Shown piece after piece: positions 16,114 through 25,206 of a DNA stretch of 64,000 nt. The stretch covers positions 2,749,001 to 2,813,000 of the forward strand of contig NZ_CP121634.1 in the NCBI RefSeq assembly GCF_029714945.1. The letters run 5' to 3'. The stretch comes from Bradyrhizobium sp. CIAT3101 (GTDB lineage: Bacteria > Pseudomonadota > Alphaproteobacteria > Rhizobiales > Xanthobacteraceae). The notes under the pieces are model-generated. The model was not told where the DNA came from. It saw only the letters and a program-made list of their open reading frames with translations, and searched no databases. How positions within the stretch are numbered: the stretch's first letter is position 1; each line of letters begins with the position of its first letter. The translations under genes were made by a program, and so were the position numbers.

Positions 16114-17379
16114 ATGAGGCTGCTTGCCAAGCTGGGACTCACCGCTGTTGCATGCCTGCTTTGGGCCAGTTCCGCGTCGGCCGACACCACCGTCAGATGG
16201 CTGCATATCGAGGTCAATCCGGCCCAGGTGAAGATCTGGGAGGAGGTTGCGCGTGCCTATGAGGCGTCGCATCCGGGTGTGAAAATCGAGATGCAGTACC
16301 TCGAGAACGAGGCCTACAAGGCCAAGCTGCCGACCATGCTGCAATCGAAGGACCGGCCGCACATCATCTATAGCTGGGCCGGCGGGGTGCTGAAGACGCA
16401 GATCGACGCGGGCGTGCTGGAAGACATCACCGATTCCGTGAAGAGCGGGGGCTACGGCGACACGATCGCACCGGCGGCGCTCGCCGCCTTCTCCCAGAAC
16501 GGCCGCGTCTTTGGACTTCCGATCGCGCTGTCGCAGGTCGGCTTCCTCTACAACAAGGACTTGATGGCCAAGGGGAATGTCGATGCGAGCAAGATCAAGA
16601 CATGGGACGATCTGCTCGGCGCGGTGAAAGCGCTAAGGGCCGCGGGTGTTACGCCGATTGTGGTTGGCGGTGCCGACAAATGGCCGCTGCATTTCTATTG
16701 GACGCATCTCGCCGTGCGCGTCGGCGGTAAGCCGGCCTTCGAGGCAGCGCTGAAGGGTGAAAACGGCGGCTTTGCCGGTGAAACTTTTCAGAAATCCGGC
16801 GAGTTGTTCAAGCAGCTTGTCGATCTGCAGCCGTTCCAGAACGGCTTCCTCGGCTTCAAGAACCCGCAGGCCGTCGGCTATTTCGGTGACGGCAAGGCCG
16901 CGATGATCCTGGCCATCTCGTCCTTCTACCACACCCAGCGCGCGCTCGCCGCCGACAAGGTCGGTCTCACCGACGACAAGCTCGGCTGGTTCGATTTTCC
17001 GGTCGTCCCCGGCGGCAAGGGTGATCCGTCAGACACGCTCGGAGGCATCACCGGCTGGCTGATCACCAAGGGGGCGCCCAAGGAAGCCACCGACTTTCTC
17101 AAGTACTTTATCTCCAAGGACGTGCAGGCGCGGCTCGCCGCCGGCAACTTCATCGTTCCCGTCGTCAAGGGCGGCGAGGCCGGCCTCAACAGCGCCTTCA
17201 TGAAGCAGATCGCGGCCAATCTGGCGAAGTCCAACTATCACCAGAACTTCTATGACCAGAGCCTTGGCCCGTCGGTCGGTCGCGTCGTCAACGATGTCAC
17301 GGCAGAGATCGCCGGTGGCAGCATGAGCCCGCAGGACGCTGCGAAAGCGATCGAAGCGGCGTACAAGCAGGGTAACTGA
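16114..17379 (+). CDS. ABC sugar transporter, solute-binding protein
   Basis: The 421-residue lipid-free binding protein of the MalE-like (family 1) type has a Sec signal peptide (MRLLAKLGLTAVACLLWA, cleavage after SASA). The conserved YSWAGG and LYNKDLMAKGNV segments match sugar-binding members. GGGAGG at 16103-16108 supports ATG 16114 over the GTG three bases earlier. It is the first gene of an operon with two permeases, a Gfo/Idh oxidoreductase, a ThuA-like protein and a LacI regulator. It collects a mono- or oligosaccharide in the periplasm; the neighbours resemble the trehalose-type thu system of rhizobia, but the ligand cannot be read from sequence. Confidence 0.9.
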   Translation: MRLLAKLGLTAVACLLWASSASADTTVRWLHIEVNPAQVKIWEEVARAYEASHPGVKIEMQYLENEAYKAKLPTMLQSKDRPHIIYSWAGGVLKTQIDAGVLEDITDSVKSGGYGDTIAPAALAAFSQNGRVFGLPIALSQVGFLYNKDLMAKGNVDASKIKTWDDLLGAVKALRAAGVTPIVVGGADKWPLHFYWTHLAVRVGGKPAFEAALKGENGGFAGETFQKSGELFKQLVDLQPFQNGFLGFKNPQAVGYFGDGKAAMILAISSFYHTQRALAADKVGLTDDKLGWFDFPVVPGGKGDPSDTLGGITGWLITKGAPKEATDFLKYFISKDVQARLAAGNFIVPVVKGGEAGLNSAFMKQIAANLAKSNYHQNFYDQSLGPSVGRVVNDVTAEIAGGSMSPQDAAKAIEAAYKQGN

Positions 17380-17381
17380 CG

Positions 17382-18323
17382 GTGGCGCGACGGATCGCGA
17401 TCGCGTCGCCGATGGGCGTTGCTGACGAGACGGCCCCGCAGGTCGTGGCTCGCGGCCCGAGCTGGGACGGCCGCTTCACTGTCCTGATTCTGTTCCTGCC
17501 GCCGGCGCTGCTGCTGTTCACGCTTTTCGTGGTGCTGCCGATCGGTGAGGCCGCCTGGTATTCCGGCTTCAGCTGGAACGGTTTTGGCAAGCCGACCAAC
17601 TGGATCGGCTTCGACAATTACCGCTTCGTGCTGGAGACGCGCGCCTTCTGGCTCGCGCTACGCAACAACGGGTTGATCATCGCAGTTTCGCTCGCGATCC
17701 AGCTGCCGCTCGCGCTCACGCTGGCCTTGATGCTCGCCGAGAAGTTTCGCGGCGCGGTGGCGCTGCGGATGCTGTTCTTCATGCCCTATATCCTGGCCGA
17801 GATCGCGACCGGTTTGATCTTCAGCTTTGTCTACGATGGCGACTACGGCCTCGTTGCTTCGATCTGGCGCACCTTCGGCGCCGAGCCGCCGCATCTGCTG
17901 GCCTCGACAGACACGGCGATGCTGGCGGTGCTGATCGTGATCGTCTGGAAGTACTTTGGCTTCCACATGATGCTGTTCATCGCGGCGCTCCAGAGTCTCG
18001 ACAAGAGCCTGGTCGAGGCGGCGCGGATCGACGGCGCAACGCGCTCGCAAACGCTGCGGCATGTCGTCATCCCCTTGCTCTATCCCACGATCCGGCTCTC
18101 CGTGTTCTTCGCCATCGTCGGCTCATTGCAGTTGTTCGATCTCGTCATGCCGCTGACGCGCGGGGGACCGGCGGATTCCTCCAACACCATGGTGAGCTTC
18201 CTCTACAACAACGGCATCTCGCGCATGCGGGTCGGCTACGGCAGCGCCATCGGCGTCATCCTGTTCGTGATCTGCGTGACCTTTGCCTTCACCTACAAGC
18301 GATGGTTCATGCGCGATGAGTAA
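17382..18323 (+). CDS. ABC sugar transporter, permease (MalF-like)
   Basis: The 313-residue integral membrane protein has about six transmembrane helices, the first at FTVLILFLPPALLLFTLFVV. The permease-ATPase coupling motif is EAARIDGATRSQTLRHVVIP near residue 208. It starts with GTG two bases after the binding-protein stop. It forms the channel with the next permease. No ATP-binding gene is present anywhere in this operon, so an ATPase encoded elsewhere must serve it. Confidence 0.9.
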   Translation: MARRIAIASPMGVADETAPQVVARGPSWDGRFTVLILFLPPALLLFTLFVVLPIGEAAWYSGFSWNGFGKPTNWIGFDNYRFVLETRAFWLALRNNGLIIAVSLAIQLPLALTLALMLAEKFRGAVALRMLFFMPYILAEIATGLIFSFVYDGDYGLVASIWRTFGAEPPHLLASTDTAMLAVLIVIVWKYFGFHMMLFIAALQSLDKSLVEAARIDGATRSQTLRHVVIPLLYPTIRLSVFFAIVGSLQLFDLVMPLTRGGPADSSNTMVSFLYNNGISRMRVGYGSAIGVILFVICVTFAFTYKRWFMRDE

Positions 18324-19164
18324 CGCCGAGACCACCCGCGCGCCGTTCGATCCCGCCGTGCTGTTCAAGGCGGCGTTCCTCGCCGTCGTTGCCATCTTCG
18401 TGCTGGTGCCGCTACTCGCGACCTTGCTCGGCGGCTTCAAATCGCTGGGTGAACTGCGCGTCAATCCGTTTGGCTTGCCTCGTCACTGGGAATGGCAGAA
18501 TTATGCCGACATTCTGTTCTCCGGGCGCTACTGGCAGCTCCTGCGCAACTCGTTGATCATCTCGACGCTCACGGTGACGTTGACCCTGATCACCGCCTCG
18601 ATGGCAGCGTTCACCTTTGCCCATGTCAGGTTCTACGGCTCATCGATGCTGCTGAGCTACCTGACGCTTGGCTTGCTGTTTCCTGCCGCGACCGCCGTGC
18701 TGCCGCTGTTCATCAAGGTGCGCGATCTCGGACTGCTCGATACTTACTTTGGCGTCGCGCTGCCGCAGGTGGCTTTCAGCCTGGCCATGAGCGTGCTGCT
18801 GTTGCGGCGCTTCTTCAAGGACATCCCCCATGAGCTGCTCGAGGCCGCGCTGGTCGACGGCTGCAGCTACGTCAAATTCTTCCGCTACGTGACGCTGCCG
18901 TTGTCGCGACCGATCCTGGCGACGGTCGGGACCATTACCTTCGTCAACAGCTGGAACGCCTATCTGCTGCCGCTGGTGATGCTCAACACCGATGCGCTCT
19001 ATCCCTGGCCTCTCGGCATCATGATTTATCAGGGCGAATATTCGTCCGAGTGGCACCTGATCCTGGCCTTCATCACGCTCACCATCCTGCCGACGATCAT
19101 TCTGTTCCTTCTGGCACAGAAGCACATCGTCGCCGGCCTCACGGCGGGCGCGGTCAAGGGGTGA
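18316..19164 (+). CDS. ABC sugar transporter, permease (MalG-like)
   Basis: The 282-residue protein has an N-terminal helix (LFKAAFLAVVAIFVLVPLLA) and about five more. The coupling motif is LLEAALVDGCSYVKFFRYVT. ATG 18316 overlaps the end of the upstream permease by 8 bp, which indicates translational coupling; an in-frame upstream start would bury the first helix in an unrelated leader. It pairs with the MalF-like permease to import the sugar caught by the binding protein. Confidence 0.9.
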   Translation: MSNAETTRAPFDPAVLFKAAFLAVVAIFVLVPLLATLLGGFKSLGELRVNPFGLPRHWEWQNYADILFSGRYWQLLRNSLIISTLTVTLTLITASMAAFTFAHVRFYGSSMLLSYLTLGLLFPAATAVLPLFIKVRDLGLLDTYFGVALPQVAFSLAMSVLLLRRFFKDIPHELLEAALVDGCSYVKFFRYVTLPLSRPILATVGTITFVNSWNAYLLPLVMLNTDALYPWPLGIMIYQGEYSSEWHLILAFITLTILPTIILFLLAQKHIVAGLTAGAVKG

Positions 19165-19186
19165 GCAGGACTTCACGGAGAAAAAA

Positions 19187-20284
19187 ATGAGAAAAGTCGG
19201 CGTCGGAATCATCGGCTGCGGTGTCATCAGCACCGCTTACATCAAGGCGGCGCAGCGCTTCCCGGTCATGGAGGTGAGGGCCTTGGCCGACATGCGTAGC
19301 GATGTCGCGGAGCGGCAGGGCGCCGCGTTCGGACTGCCGGCGATGCGGGTCGATCAGCTGCTCAAGCGCGACGACGTCGAGATCGTCATCAATCTCACGG
19401 TGCCGCTCGCCCACACCGACGTCAGCCTCGCGGTGCTGAACGCCGGCAAGCACGTTCACTCCGAGAAGCCGCTCGGCATCAACGTCGCGGAAGCCCGCAA
19501 GGTGATGGATCTTGCAGCGCAGAAGAGTTTGCGTGTCGGCTGCGCGCCCGACACGTTCCTCGGCGGCGGCCACCAGACCGCACGCAAGCTGATCGACGAC
19601 GGCGCGATCGGCACGCCAGTGGCAGGCAGCGCCTTCTTCGGTTGCCCTGGCCACGAGCGTTGGCATCCGGCGCCGGGATTCTATTATCTGCGCGGCGGCG
19701 GACCAATGCTCGACATGGGTCCGTACTACATCACCGATCTCGTGCAGCTGCTCGGTCCGGTCGCCAGCGTGATGGGCTCGACCGCGCGCCCGAGATCCGA
19801 GCGCCTGGTCACCAGCCAGCCGATGAACGGCACCTTGATCCCGGTCGAGGTTTCGACCCATGTCGCGGGCACGTTGGAATTCGAGAGCGGGGCGGTCGTC
19901 TCGATCGCGATGAGCTTCGATGTCCCAAAACATCGGCACGCACCGATCGAGATTTATGGCGACAAGGGCAGCATGCTGGTGCCGGACCCGAACCGCTTCG
20001 GGGGAGAGGTGCAGGTCGCCAAGACCGGCGGCGAATTTGAGACGGTGCCGCTGACACACGGTCATGTCGAAGGCGAGTTCCGTTCCATCGGCGTCGCCGA
20101 TATGGCTTCCGCGATCCTGAACAACCGGCCGCATCGCGCCAGCGGCGCGCTCGCCTTCCATGTGCTGGAGGTGATGGAGGCGTTCCAGACCTCCGCCGAC
20201 GAAGGGCGGCGCGTCAAGATCGAGAACCGCGTCGAGCGGCCGGCGATGCTGCCGGCCGGACGTGAAACCGGACAGATCGACTGA
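19187..20284 (+). CDS. Gfo/Idh/MocA-family oxidoreductase
   Basis: The 365-residue NAD(P)-dependent enzyme has an N-terminal Rossmann fold (GVGIIGCGVISTAYIKAA), the family lysine in HSEKPLGINVAEA and a C-terminal substrate domain with GGGPMLDMGPYYITD. A GGAG site lies nine bases before ATG 19187. It follows the permeases by 22 bp and precedes the ThuA-like gene. In rhizobial thuA/thuB systems such a pair converts disaccharides to their 3-keto forms, so oxidation of the imported sugar is likely. The exact substrate is not known. Confidence 0.88.
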   Translation: MRKVGVGIIGCGVISTAYIKAAQRFPVMEVRALADMRSDVAERQGAAFGLPAMRVDQLLKRDDVEIVINLTVPLAHTDVSLAVLNAGKHVHSEKPLGINVAEARKVMDLAAQKSLRVGCAPDTFLGGGHQTARKLIDDGAIGTPVAGSAFFGCPGHERWHPAPGFYYLRGGGPMLDMGPYYITDLVQLLGPVASVMGSTARPRSERLVTSQPMNGTLIPVEVSTHVAGTLEFESGAVVSIAMSFDVPKHRHAPIEIYGDKGSMLVPDPNRFGGEVQVAKTGGEFETVPLTHGHVEGEFRSIGVADMASAILNNRPHRASGALAFHVLEVMEAFQTSADEGRRVKIENRVERPAMLPAGRETGQID

Positions 20285-20294
20285 GGAAATGACC

Positions 20295-20939
20295 ATGCGC
20301 AAGGCAATGATTGTATGGGGTGGCTGGCCGGGACACGATCCCGATCTCTGTGCCTCGATGATCCGCGGCTGGCTGAAGGCGGAAGGCTTTGAGGTCCGGA
20401 TCGAAACCACGACGGAGGCGTTCGGCGATCCCAAAATCCATGATCTCTCCTTGATCATCCCGATCTACACCATGTCGAAGATCGAGAAGGCGGACGCGCT
20501 CAATCTCTGTGCAGCGGTGCGTGGGGGCGTCGGGCTCGCCGGCCATCATGGTGGCATGTGCGATGCGTTCCGCGATTCTGTGGACTACCAGTTTCTGTGT
20601 GGTGGGCAGTGGGTTGCGCATCCCGGCAACATCATCGATTACAAGGTCGACGTGACCAAGCCTGACGACCCCATCATGAAAGGCTTGAAAGACTTCGAGC
20701 ATCGGTCCGAGCAATATTATATGCATATCGACCCCGCCATCGAGGTGTTGGCGACGACGACCTTTACCGGCGAGCACGCATCCTGGATCGATGGGGTGGT
20801 GATGCCCGTGGTCTGGAAGAAGCGCTACGGCGCGGGCAGGGTGTTCTATTCCTCGCTTGGCCACCGTGCCTACGAGCTCGACGTCCCGGAGATCCGGACC
20901 TTGATGACCCGCGGCATGTTGTGGGCGGCGCGCGAATGA
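20295..20939 (+). CDS. ThuA-like protein (trehalose-utilisation family)
   Basis: The 214-residue protein belongs to the ThuA family with a class-I glutamine-amidotransferase-like fold. Signatures include IVWGGWPGHDPD at the start, GLAGHHGGMCDAF in the middle and YGAGRVFYSSLGHRAYE near the end. AGGA at 20284-20287 supports ATG 20295 rather than 20289. It is downstream of a Gfo/Idh oxidoreductase, the usual partner. ThuA/ThuB pairs make 3-keto sugars from trehalose and related sugars. Its stop overlaps the next start (ATGA). Confidence 0.88.
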   Translation: MRKAMIVWGGWPGHDPDLCASMIRGWLKAEGFEVRIETTTEAFGDPKIHDLSLIIPIYTMSKIEKADALNLCAAVRGGVGLAGHHGGMCDAFRDSVDYQFLCGGQWVAHPGNIIDYKVDVTKPDDPIMKGLKDFEHRSEQYYMHIDPAIEVLATTTFTGEHASWIDGVVMPVVWKKRYGAGRVFYSSLGHRAYELDVPEIRTLMTRGMLWAARE

Positions 20940-21985
20940 CAGCTGGCGCGACGCAGCCGGCCGTTCGCGCCACGCTGGAAGACGTCGCGCGTGCGGCGGG
21001 CGTTTCGCTCGCTACTGTCGATCGCGTCGTCAACCGGCGCGAGGGCGTGCGCGCCAAGACCGTCGCGCGCGTCGAGGCTGCGGTCGCCAAGCTCGGCTAC
21101 CGCGCGGACGTGGCGGCCGCGCGGCTCGCACGTGGGCAGAGTTTTCGCTTCGCCTTCGTGCTGCCGTCCGGCAGCAACAGCTTCATGACCAACCTGACCG
21201 AGCAGGTCCAGCGCACCGCGGACTGGATCGCCGGACAGCGCGGATTCATCGATATCCTCCATGTCGACGTGTTCGATCCGGATGTGTTGGCCGGCGCGCT
21301 GGAAAACCTGTCGCCGGCCTATCAGGGCGTCGCCGTCATCGCGCTCGACCATCCCCGTGTGCGCGCCGCGATCGACGAACTTACCGCGCGCGGGGTTGTC
21401 GTGGTGACCCTAGTGTCGGACGCGCCGAGCTCGCGCCGCCTGCATTATGTCGGTATCGACAACCCGGCCGCGGGACGGACTGCGTCGACGCTGATGGGAC
21501 GTTTCCTGGCTGGGGGCGAGGGGACGGTCGCCGTGATCGCGGGATCGCTGTCGCTGCGCGATCACACCGAGCGGCAATTCGGCTTCCACCAGATCCTGTC
21601 CAGCGAATATCCGAACCTGCGTGCGTTACCAGTCATCGAGGGGCGCGACGACAGCGAGCGCACGCGGGAGCTCACCGCCGCACTACTCGCACGCCATTCC
21701 GATCTGCGCGGCATCTATTGCTGCGGCGCCGGAAACCGTGGCATCGCGGATGCGCTCGAGGCCTCCGGTCGTGCGCGCGAGGTGGTCTGGATCACCCATG
21801 AACTGACGCAATACACGCGGCGTTTTCTGGTTCGCGGCACGCTCGATGCCATCATCAACCAGGATCCCGGCCACGAGGCGCGGTCCGCGGCGCGCGTCCT
21901 GCTTGCGCATTGTTCCGGCGAGCCGATCAGCCCCGACCAGGAGCGCATCCGTATCGACATTTTTCTGCGGGACAATCTGCCGTAA
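20936..21985 (+). CDS. LacI-family regulator of the sugar importer operon
   Basis: The 349-residue regulator has the helix-turn-helix LEDVARAAGVSLATVDRVVN (about residues 14-33) and a PBP-like sensor domain with LHYVGIDNPAAGRTAS. ATG 20936 overlaps the ThuA stop by four bases. The odd VDRVVN form of the recognition helix (rather than VSRALN) occurs in regulators of transport operons for sugars and sugar alcohols. As last gene of the operon it probably controls the divergent SDR/importer promoter region. It is convergent with the amino-sugar operon, 16 bp from its end. Confidence 0.88.
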   Translation: MTAGATQPAVRATLEDVARAAGVSLATVDRVVNRREGVRAKTVARVEAAVAKLGYRADVAAARLARGQSFRFAFVLPSGSNSFMTNLTEQVQRTADWIAGQRGFIDILHVDVFDPDVLAGALENLSPAYQGVAVIALDHPRVRAAIDELTARGVVVVTLVSDAPSSRRLHYVGIDNPAAGRTASTLMGRFLAGGEGTVAVIAGSLSLRDHTERQFGFHQILSSEYPNLRALPVIEGRDDSERTRELTAALLARHSDLRGIYCCGAGNRGIADALEASGRAREVVWITHELTQYTRRFLVRGTLDAIINQDPGHEARSAARVLLAHCSGEPISPDQERIRIDIFLRDNLP

Positions 21986-22001
21986 CGTCGAGCATCGCCT
22001 C

Positions 22002-23009
22002 TCAGCTCCAGCGTATCGGTTTGCCGCCTTGCTTCGCGCTTTCCTCGGCGAGGATCGCGATGCGCGTGGCGCGCAGGGCGTCCTTCGCCGAAATTTGCAG
22101 GGCTTCGCCGCGCGCGAGATGATCGAAGGCGAAGCCGGCAGGCGAGCCGCCCGGGGGAAGTTCGACCTCACGTCTTGCTTGTGTCGCGGTTTCGACGAGC
22201 AGGCGGTTCTCGGCGAAGAGAACGTCCGCGCGCCCGCGTGTCCCCGAGATCCGCATGGCATAGTCGCCGTGGCGGGGAGAAGCTTCGGGCTGAATCCAGT
22301 CCACTTCGATCGAGAATTGCGGGCCGTTGTCGCAGGCGAGGATGGCGCGTCCCAAGGCAGGGAAGCTCGTTGTGCCGGCAGCCGGGGTGGGCGAGACCCA
22401 GCCGCTGATCGTGCCGCTGGTGTAGCCTGTCAGCCAAAGCGCCAGATCGATGTCGTGGACCGTCAGGTCGGCGAGAATGCCGCCATAGGTCGACGGCTCG
22501 AACATCCATGCGGGACGTCGGCTTGGCACGAGCTTGTGGGGTCCGGTCGAGCTGATCGAGACGATGTCTCCCAGTTCGCCGCTGTCGAGCACCGAACGAA
22601 GCGCGAGCGTCACAGGATAGAAGCGCTTCTCGAGCAGCAGCGTCAGCAGGTTGCGGCCGGCGAGGGCGTCCTCGATCAGGGCGAGCTGGGGAAGCGTCAC
22701 CGCCATCGGCTTGTCGGCGATCGCAAAAATATTCCGGCGCAGCAGTTCAGCGACGATCGGAGCTCTGAGACCGAATTCGGTGAAGACCGCGACGGCCTGG
22801 ACCTTATGCGCGTCCAAAAGCGCGATCGGGTCGGTGTAGCCGGGCGCCTGCGTGCGCCGTTCGAGTTCGGCGAGGCGCGCGGCGTCGTGATCGGCGACTG
22901 CTACGATCCTGACGTCGGTCCTGACGGCGATTTCCGAGAGCACATATTCGACGTGCGGATGAGCGGCGCCAATGATGGCGATGTCGAGCATGGGGGCGCT
23001 ATCGGCCAT
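22002..23009 (-). CDS. Gfo/Idh/MocA-family oxidoreductase
   Basis: The 335-residue protein has an N-terminal Rossmann motif (MLDIAIIGAAHPHVEYVLSE), the family lysine in IADKPMAVTL and a C-terminal domain ending KQGGKPIRWS. ATG 23009 lies 4 bp after the upstream stop; ATG 22991 is the alternative and would put the Rossmann motif at the very N-terminus. It is last in the leftward nagB-nagA-Gfo-Gfo operon. It probably oxidises or reduces a sugar intermediate. The motif GAAHPH replaces the more usual GxGxxG spacing, so cofactor use may be altered. Confidence 0.85.
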   Translation of the reverse strand: MADSAPMLDIAIIGAAHPHVEYVLSEIAVRTDVRIVAVADHDAARLAELERRTQAPGYTDPIALLDAHKVQAVAVFTEFGLRAPIVAELLRRNIFAIADKPMAVTLPQLALIEDALAGRNLLTLLLEKRFYPVTLALRSVLDSGELGDIVSISSTGPHKLVPSRRPAWMFEPSTYGGILADLTVHDIDLALWLTGYTSGTISGWVSPTPAAGTTSFPALGRAILACDNGPQFSIEVDWIQPEASPRHGDYAMRISGTRGRADVLFAENRLLVETATQARREVELPPGGSPAGFAFDHLARGEALQISAKDALRATRIAILAEESAKQGGKPIRWS

Positions 23010-23013
23010 CGAG

Positions 23014-24048
23014 CTACACCAGTGGCGAGATGTCGTTCGGGGTGACGGCCCGGCCTTCCGCAGCCGAGCGATAGATGGCGGTGACGACGCGCGCAGCCTC
23101 GAATCCATCCCGGAATGGCGTGGCGGGTGTCCGTCGTTCCCGGACCGCCCCGACGAAGTCGCGCCATTGCGCGATATGCCCCTCGATGCCGATCGCCTTT
23201 GGGTCGTTGGCGGCACTTCCCGGTCCCGTCGCGCTCGCCGGCTGTGAGACACCGGGAAAATCCCAGCGAACGATGCTGTCGTGCGCGAGCTCGCAACTGC
23301 CGCGATCAGTGAACAGGCGGAGCATGGCCGGCCGTCCTGGTGGCAATGCCGTGCTCGTCACGATCACGCCGAGCGTGCCGGAGGCGAAGGACAGCAGCGC
23401 CGCCGTCGTGTCTTCGATCGCGTGTGAATGTCCGAGCGTCGCCGTCTTGCCTTGAACGCTCGCAACCGGTCCGAACAGCCAAAGCATCAGATCCAGATTG
23501 TGGACGCCCTGATTGAAGAGCGAGCCGCCGCCGTGATCGGCTTCGGCGCGCCATGGCTTCTCGGCATAATATGCGTCGGATCGATACCAGTGGATCGCCG
23601 CTTCGATCAGGCGCGGTTGCCCGAGGTGGCCTGCGTCGAGCAGCGTCTTGATCGCCTGGTGCTGCGGCTCGAGGCGGCGCTGCGAGACCACGCCGCATGT
23701 CAGCTGCGAGCTCTCGGCCGCGCGGACCAGGGATGCAGCCGCGGCTGGATCGACGCAAAGCGGCTTCTCGACAAGCACATGCCGACCGGACCTGATGGCG
23801 GCGAGGGCTGCATCATGATGCGCGCCACTCGGCGTGCAGATGACGACGGCGTCGATCTCTGCGCCGGCCAGCATGGCCTCGGTGGTTGCAAATGACGGAA
23901 CAGGTTCGCCGTCGATGCACGCGGCGATCTGCTCGGGCGTGCCGCCGGCGACAGCGGCCAAAACGGCCTCGTCGAGCGCCCTGATCGCGCGCGCGTGCGT
24001 TTCACCGATCGCGCCCGGACCGACCAACCCGATGCGAAGTTGGTTCAT
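23014..24048 (-). CDS. Gfo/Idh/MocA-family oxidoreductase
   Basis: This 344-residue NAD(P)-dependent enzyme starts MNQLRIGLVGPGAIGETHA, with the family lysine in LVEKPLCVDPAAA and the active-site region GGGSLFNQGVHNLDL. It is 9 bp after nagA and 4 bp before the second Gfo/Idh gene. Two such enzymes beside nagA/nagB suggest that the operon handles a glycoside or oxidised amino sugar rather than free N-acetylglucosamine alone. The precise step is unknown. Confidence 0.87.
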   Translation of the reverse strand: MNQLRIGLVGPGAIGETHARAIRALDEAVLAAVAGGTPEQIAACIDGEPVPSFATTEAMLAGAEIDAVVICTPSGAHHDAALAAIRSGRHVLVEKPLCVDPAAAASLVRAAESSQLTCGVVSQRRLEPQHQAIKTLLDAGHLGQPRLIEAAIHWYRSDAYYAEKPWRAEADHGGGSLFNQGVHNLDLMLWLFGPVASVQGKTATLGHSHAIEDTTAALLSFASGTLGVIVTSTALPPGRPAMLRLFTDRGSCELAHDSIVRWDFPGVSQPASATGPGSAANDPKAIGIEGHIAQWRDFVGAVRERRTPATPFRDGFEAARVVTAIYRSAAEGRAVTPNDISPLV

Positions 24049-24057
24049 CTCAATTCC

Positions 24058-25206
24058 TCAAGGCTTGGCCGGAAAGGGCTGGCCGGCAACATAGGTGGTC
24101 TCGGGAATGATGGATCCATCATCGCCGACGCGAAATCGAAGCAGATCGGCGGGCGAGCCGACTGTGAGAGCCGGAAGCTGGAATGGCGCACGGGGATTGA
24201 TCGTTGCCAGGCTCAATCCCTCGGCCAGCGTCAATCCGGCCATGCGTTTCGCCGTCGCGATCCCGAACGGCAGGCTGGCCGCTGCGCCTGCCAGAAACGG
24301 CGTGCCCACGACTTCCAGCCGGCCATTCGCCTTCAGTTCGACGCGCCCGCCGACGGGCATGTCGTAGATCGCGGGTGGACAGCCGGCGAGCGCAACGGCG
24401 TCCGAAACCAGCATGGATCGCCCGAGGCCCTTTGCGCGCAGCATGGCCTTGAAAGTCTCGGGCGGAAGGTGGTGGCCGTCGGCGATGAAGCTTGCCCAGA
24501 GCCGATCTTCCGCGAGCTGCGTCCAGATCGGGTTGGGATGCCGCGGTAGCTGGGCCGCGATGCCATTGCCGAGGTGCGTCGACAATATGGCGCCGGCGTC
24601 GACCGCGGCGGAGATCTGATCCGTCGTGGCGTTGGTATGGCCGAGCGCAACATGGGCTCCGCGAGCGCGAAGGCCTCGTACGTAGTCGGCCGTCTTCGGC
24701 CAGTGTGGTGACAAGGTCACCAGGCCGACGAGGTTGCCGCAGGCGGCTTGCCAGGCGTCGAACTCATCGAGATCCGGTGGTCTGACGTGTTCGGCCGGAT
24801 GCGCGCCGCGAGGACCGTCCTCGGGTGCGATATGGGGCCCTTCGACATGGATGAAGGGGATCGCGTGCCTGATCAGCGGGTCGCTGTCGCGCGCCTCTGC
24901 GATCGCCTTCAATGCATCGATGAGCGCAGCACGTGATGCCGTGATCAGCGTCGGCGCAAAACGCGATACACCGCTGCGATGGACGGCGAGGGCGAGATCG
25001 CGGACCGTCTGTGCATCGGTGCCGCCATTGAGGTCATGGCCGCCAAAACCGTTCAATTGCAGATCGAACAGTCCGAGCGACAACCAGTGCTCGTCATCAG
25101 CACCGCCGGGCGCGATGTCGGAGATGCAGCCATCGGAAATGGTGATCGTATGAGGCTGACCAGTCTCCGGATCGCGGCCCGAGATTTGTGTCGCCCGATC
25201 GCTCAT
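24058..25206 (-). CDS. nagA: N-acetylglucosamine-6-phosphate deacetylase
   Basis: The 382-residue amidohydrolase removes the acetyl group from GlcNAc-6-phosphate to give glucosamine-6-phosphate. Metal and substrate motifs are visible: HVEGPHIAPEDG (metal Glu), ALGHTNAT and STHLGNG (metal His residues), IADGHHL and MLVSDA (catalytic Asp). The usual early HxH is replaced by DLQLNG, which is common in the deacetylase branch. The ATG at 25206 overlaps the nagB stop by four bases. It belongs to the leftward amino-sugar operon. Confidence 0.88.
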   Translation of the reverse strand: MSDRATQISGRDPETGQPHTITISDGCISDIAPGGADDEHWLSLGLFDLQLNGFGGHDLNGGTDAQTVRDLALAVHRSGVSRFAPTLITASRAALIDALKAIAEARDSDPLIRHAIPFIHVEGPHIAPEDGPRGAHPAEHVRPPDLDEFDAWQAACGNLVGLVTLSPHWPKTADYVRGLRARGAHVALGHTNATTDQISAAVDAGAILSTHLGNGIAAQLPRHPNPIWTQLAEDRLWASFIADGHHLPPETFKAMLRAKGLGRSMLVSDAVALAGCPPAIYDMPVGGRVELKANGRLEVVGTPFLAGAAASLPFGIATAKRMAGLTLAEGLSLATINPRAPFQLPALTVGSPADLLRFRVGDDGSIIPETTYVAGQPFPAKP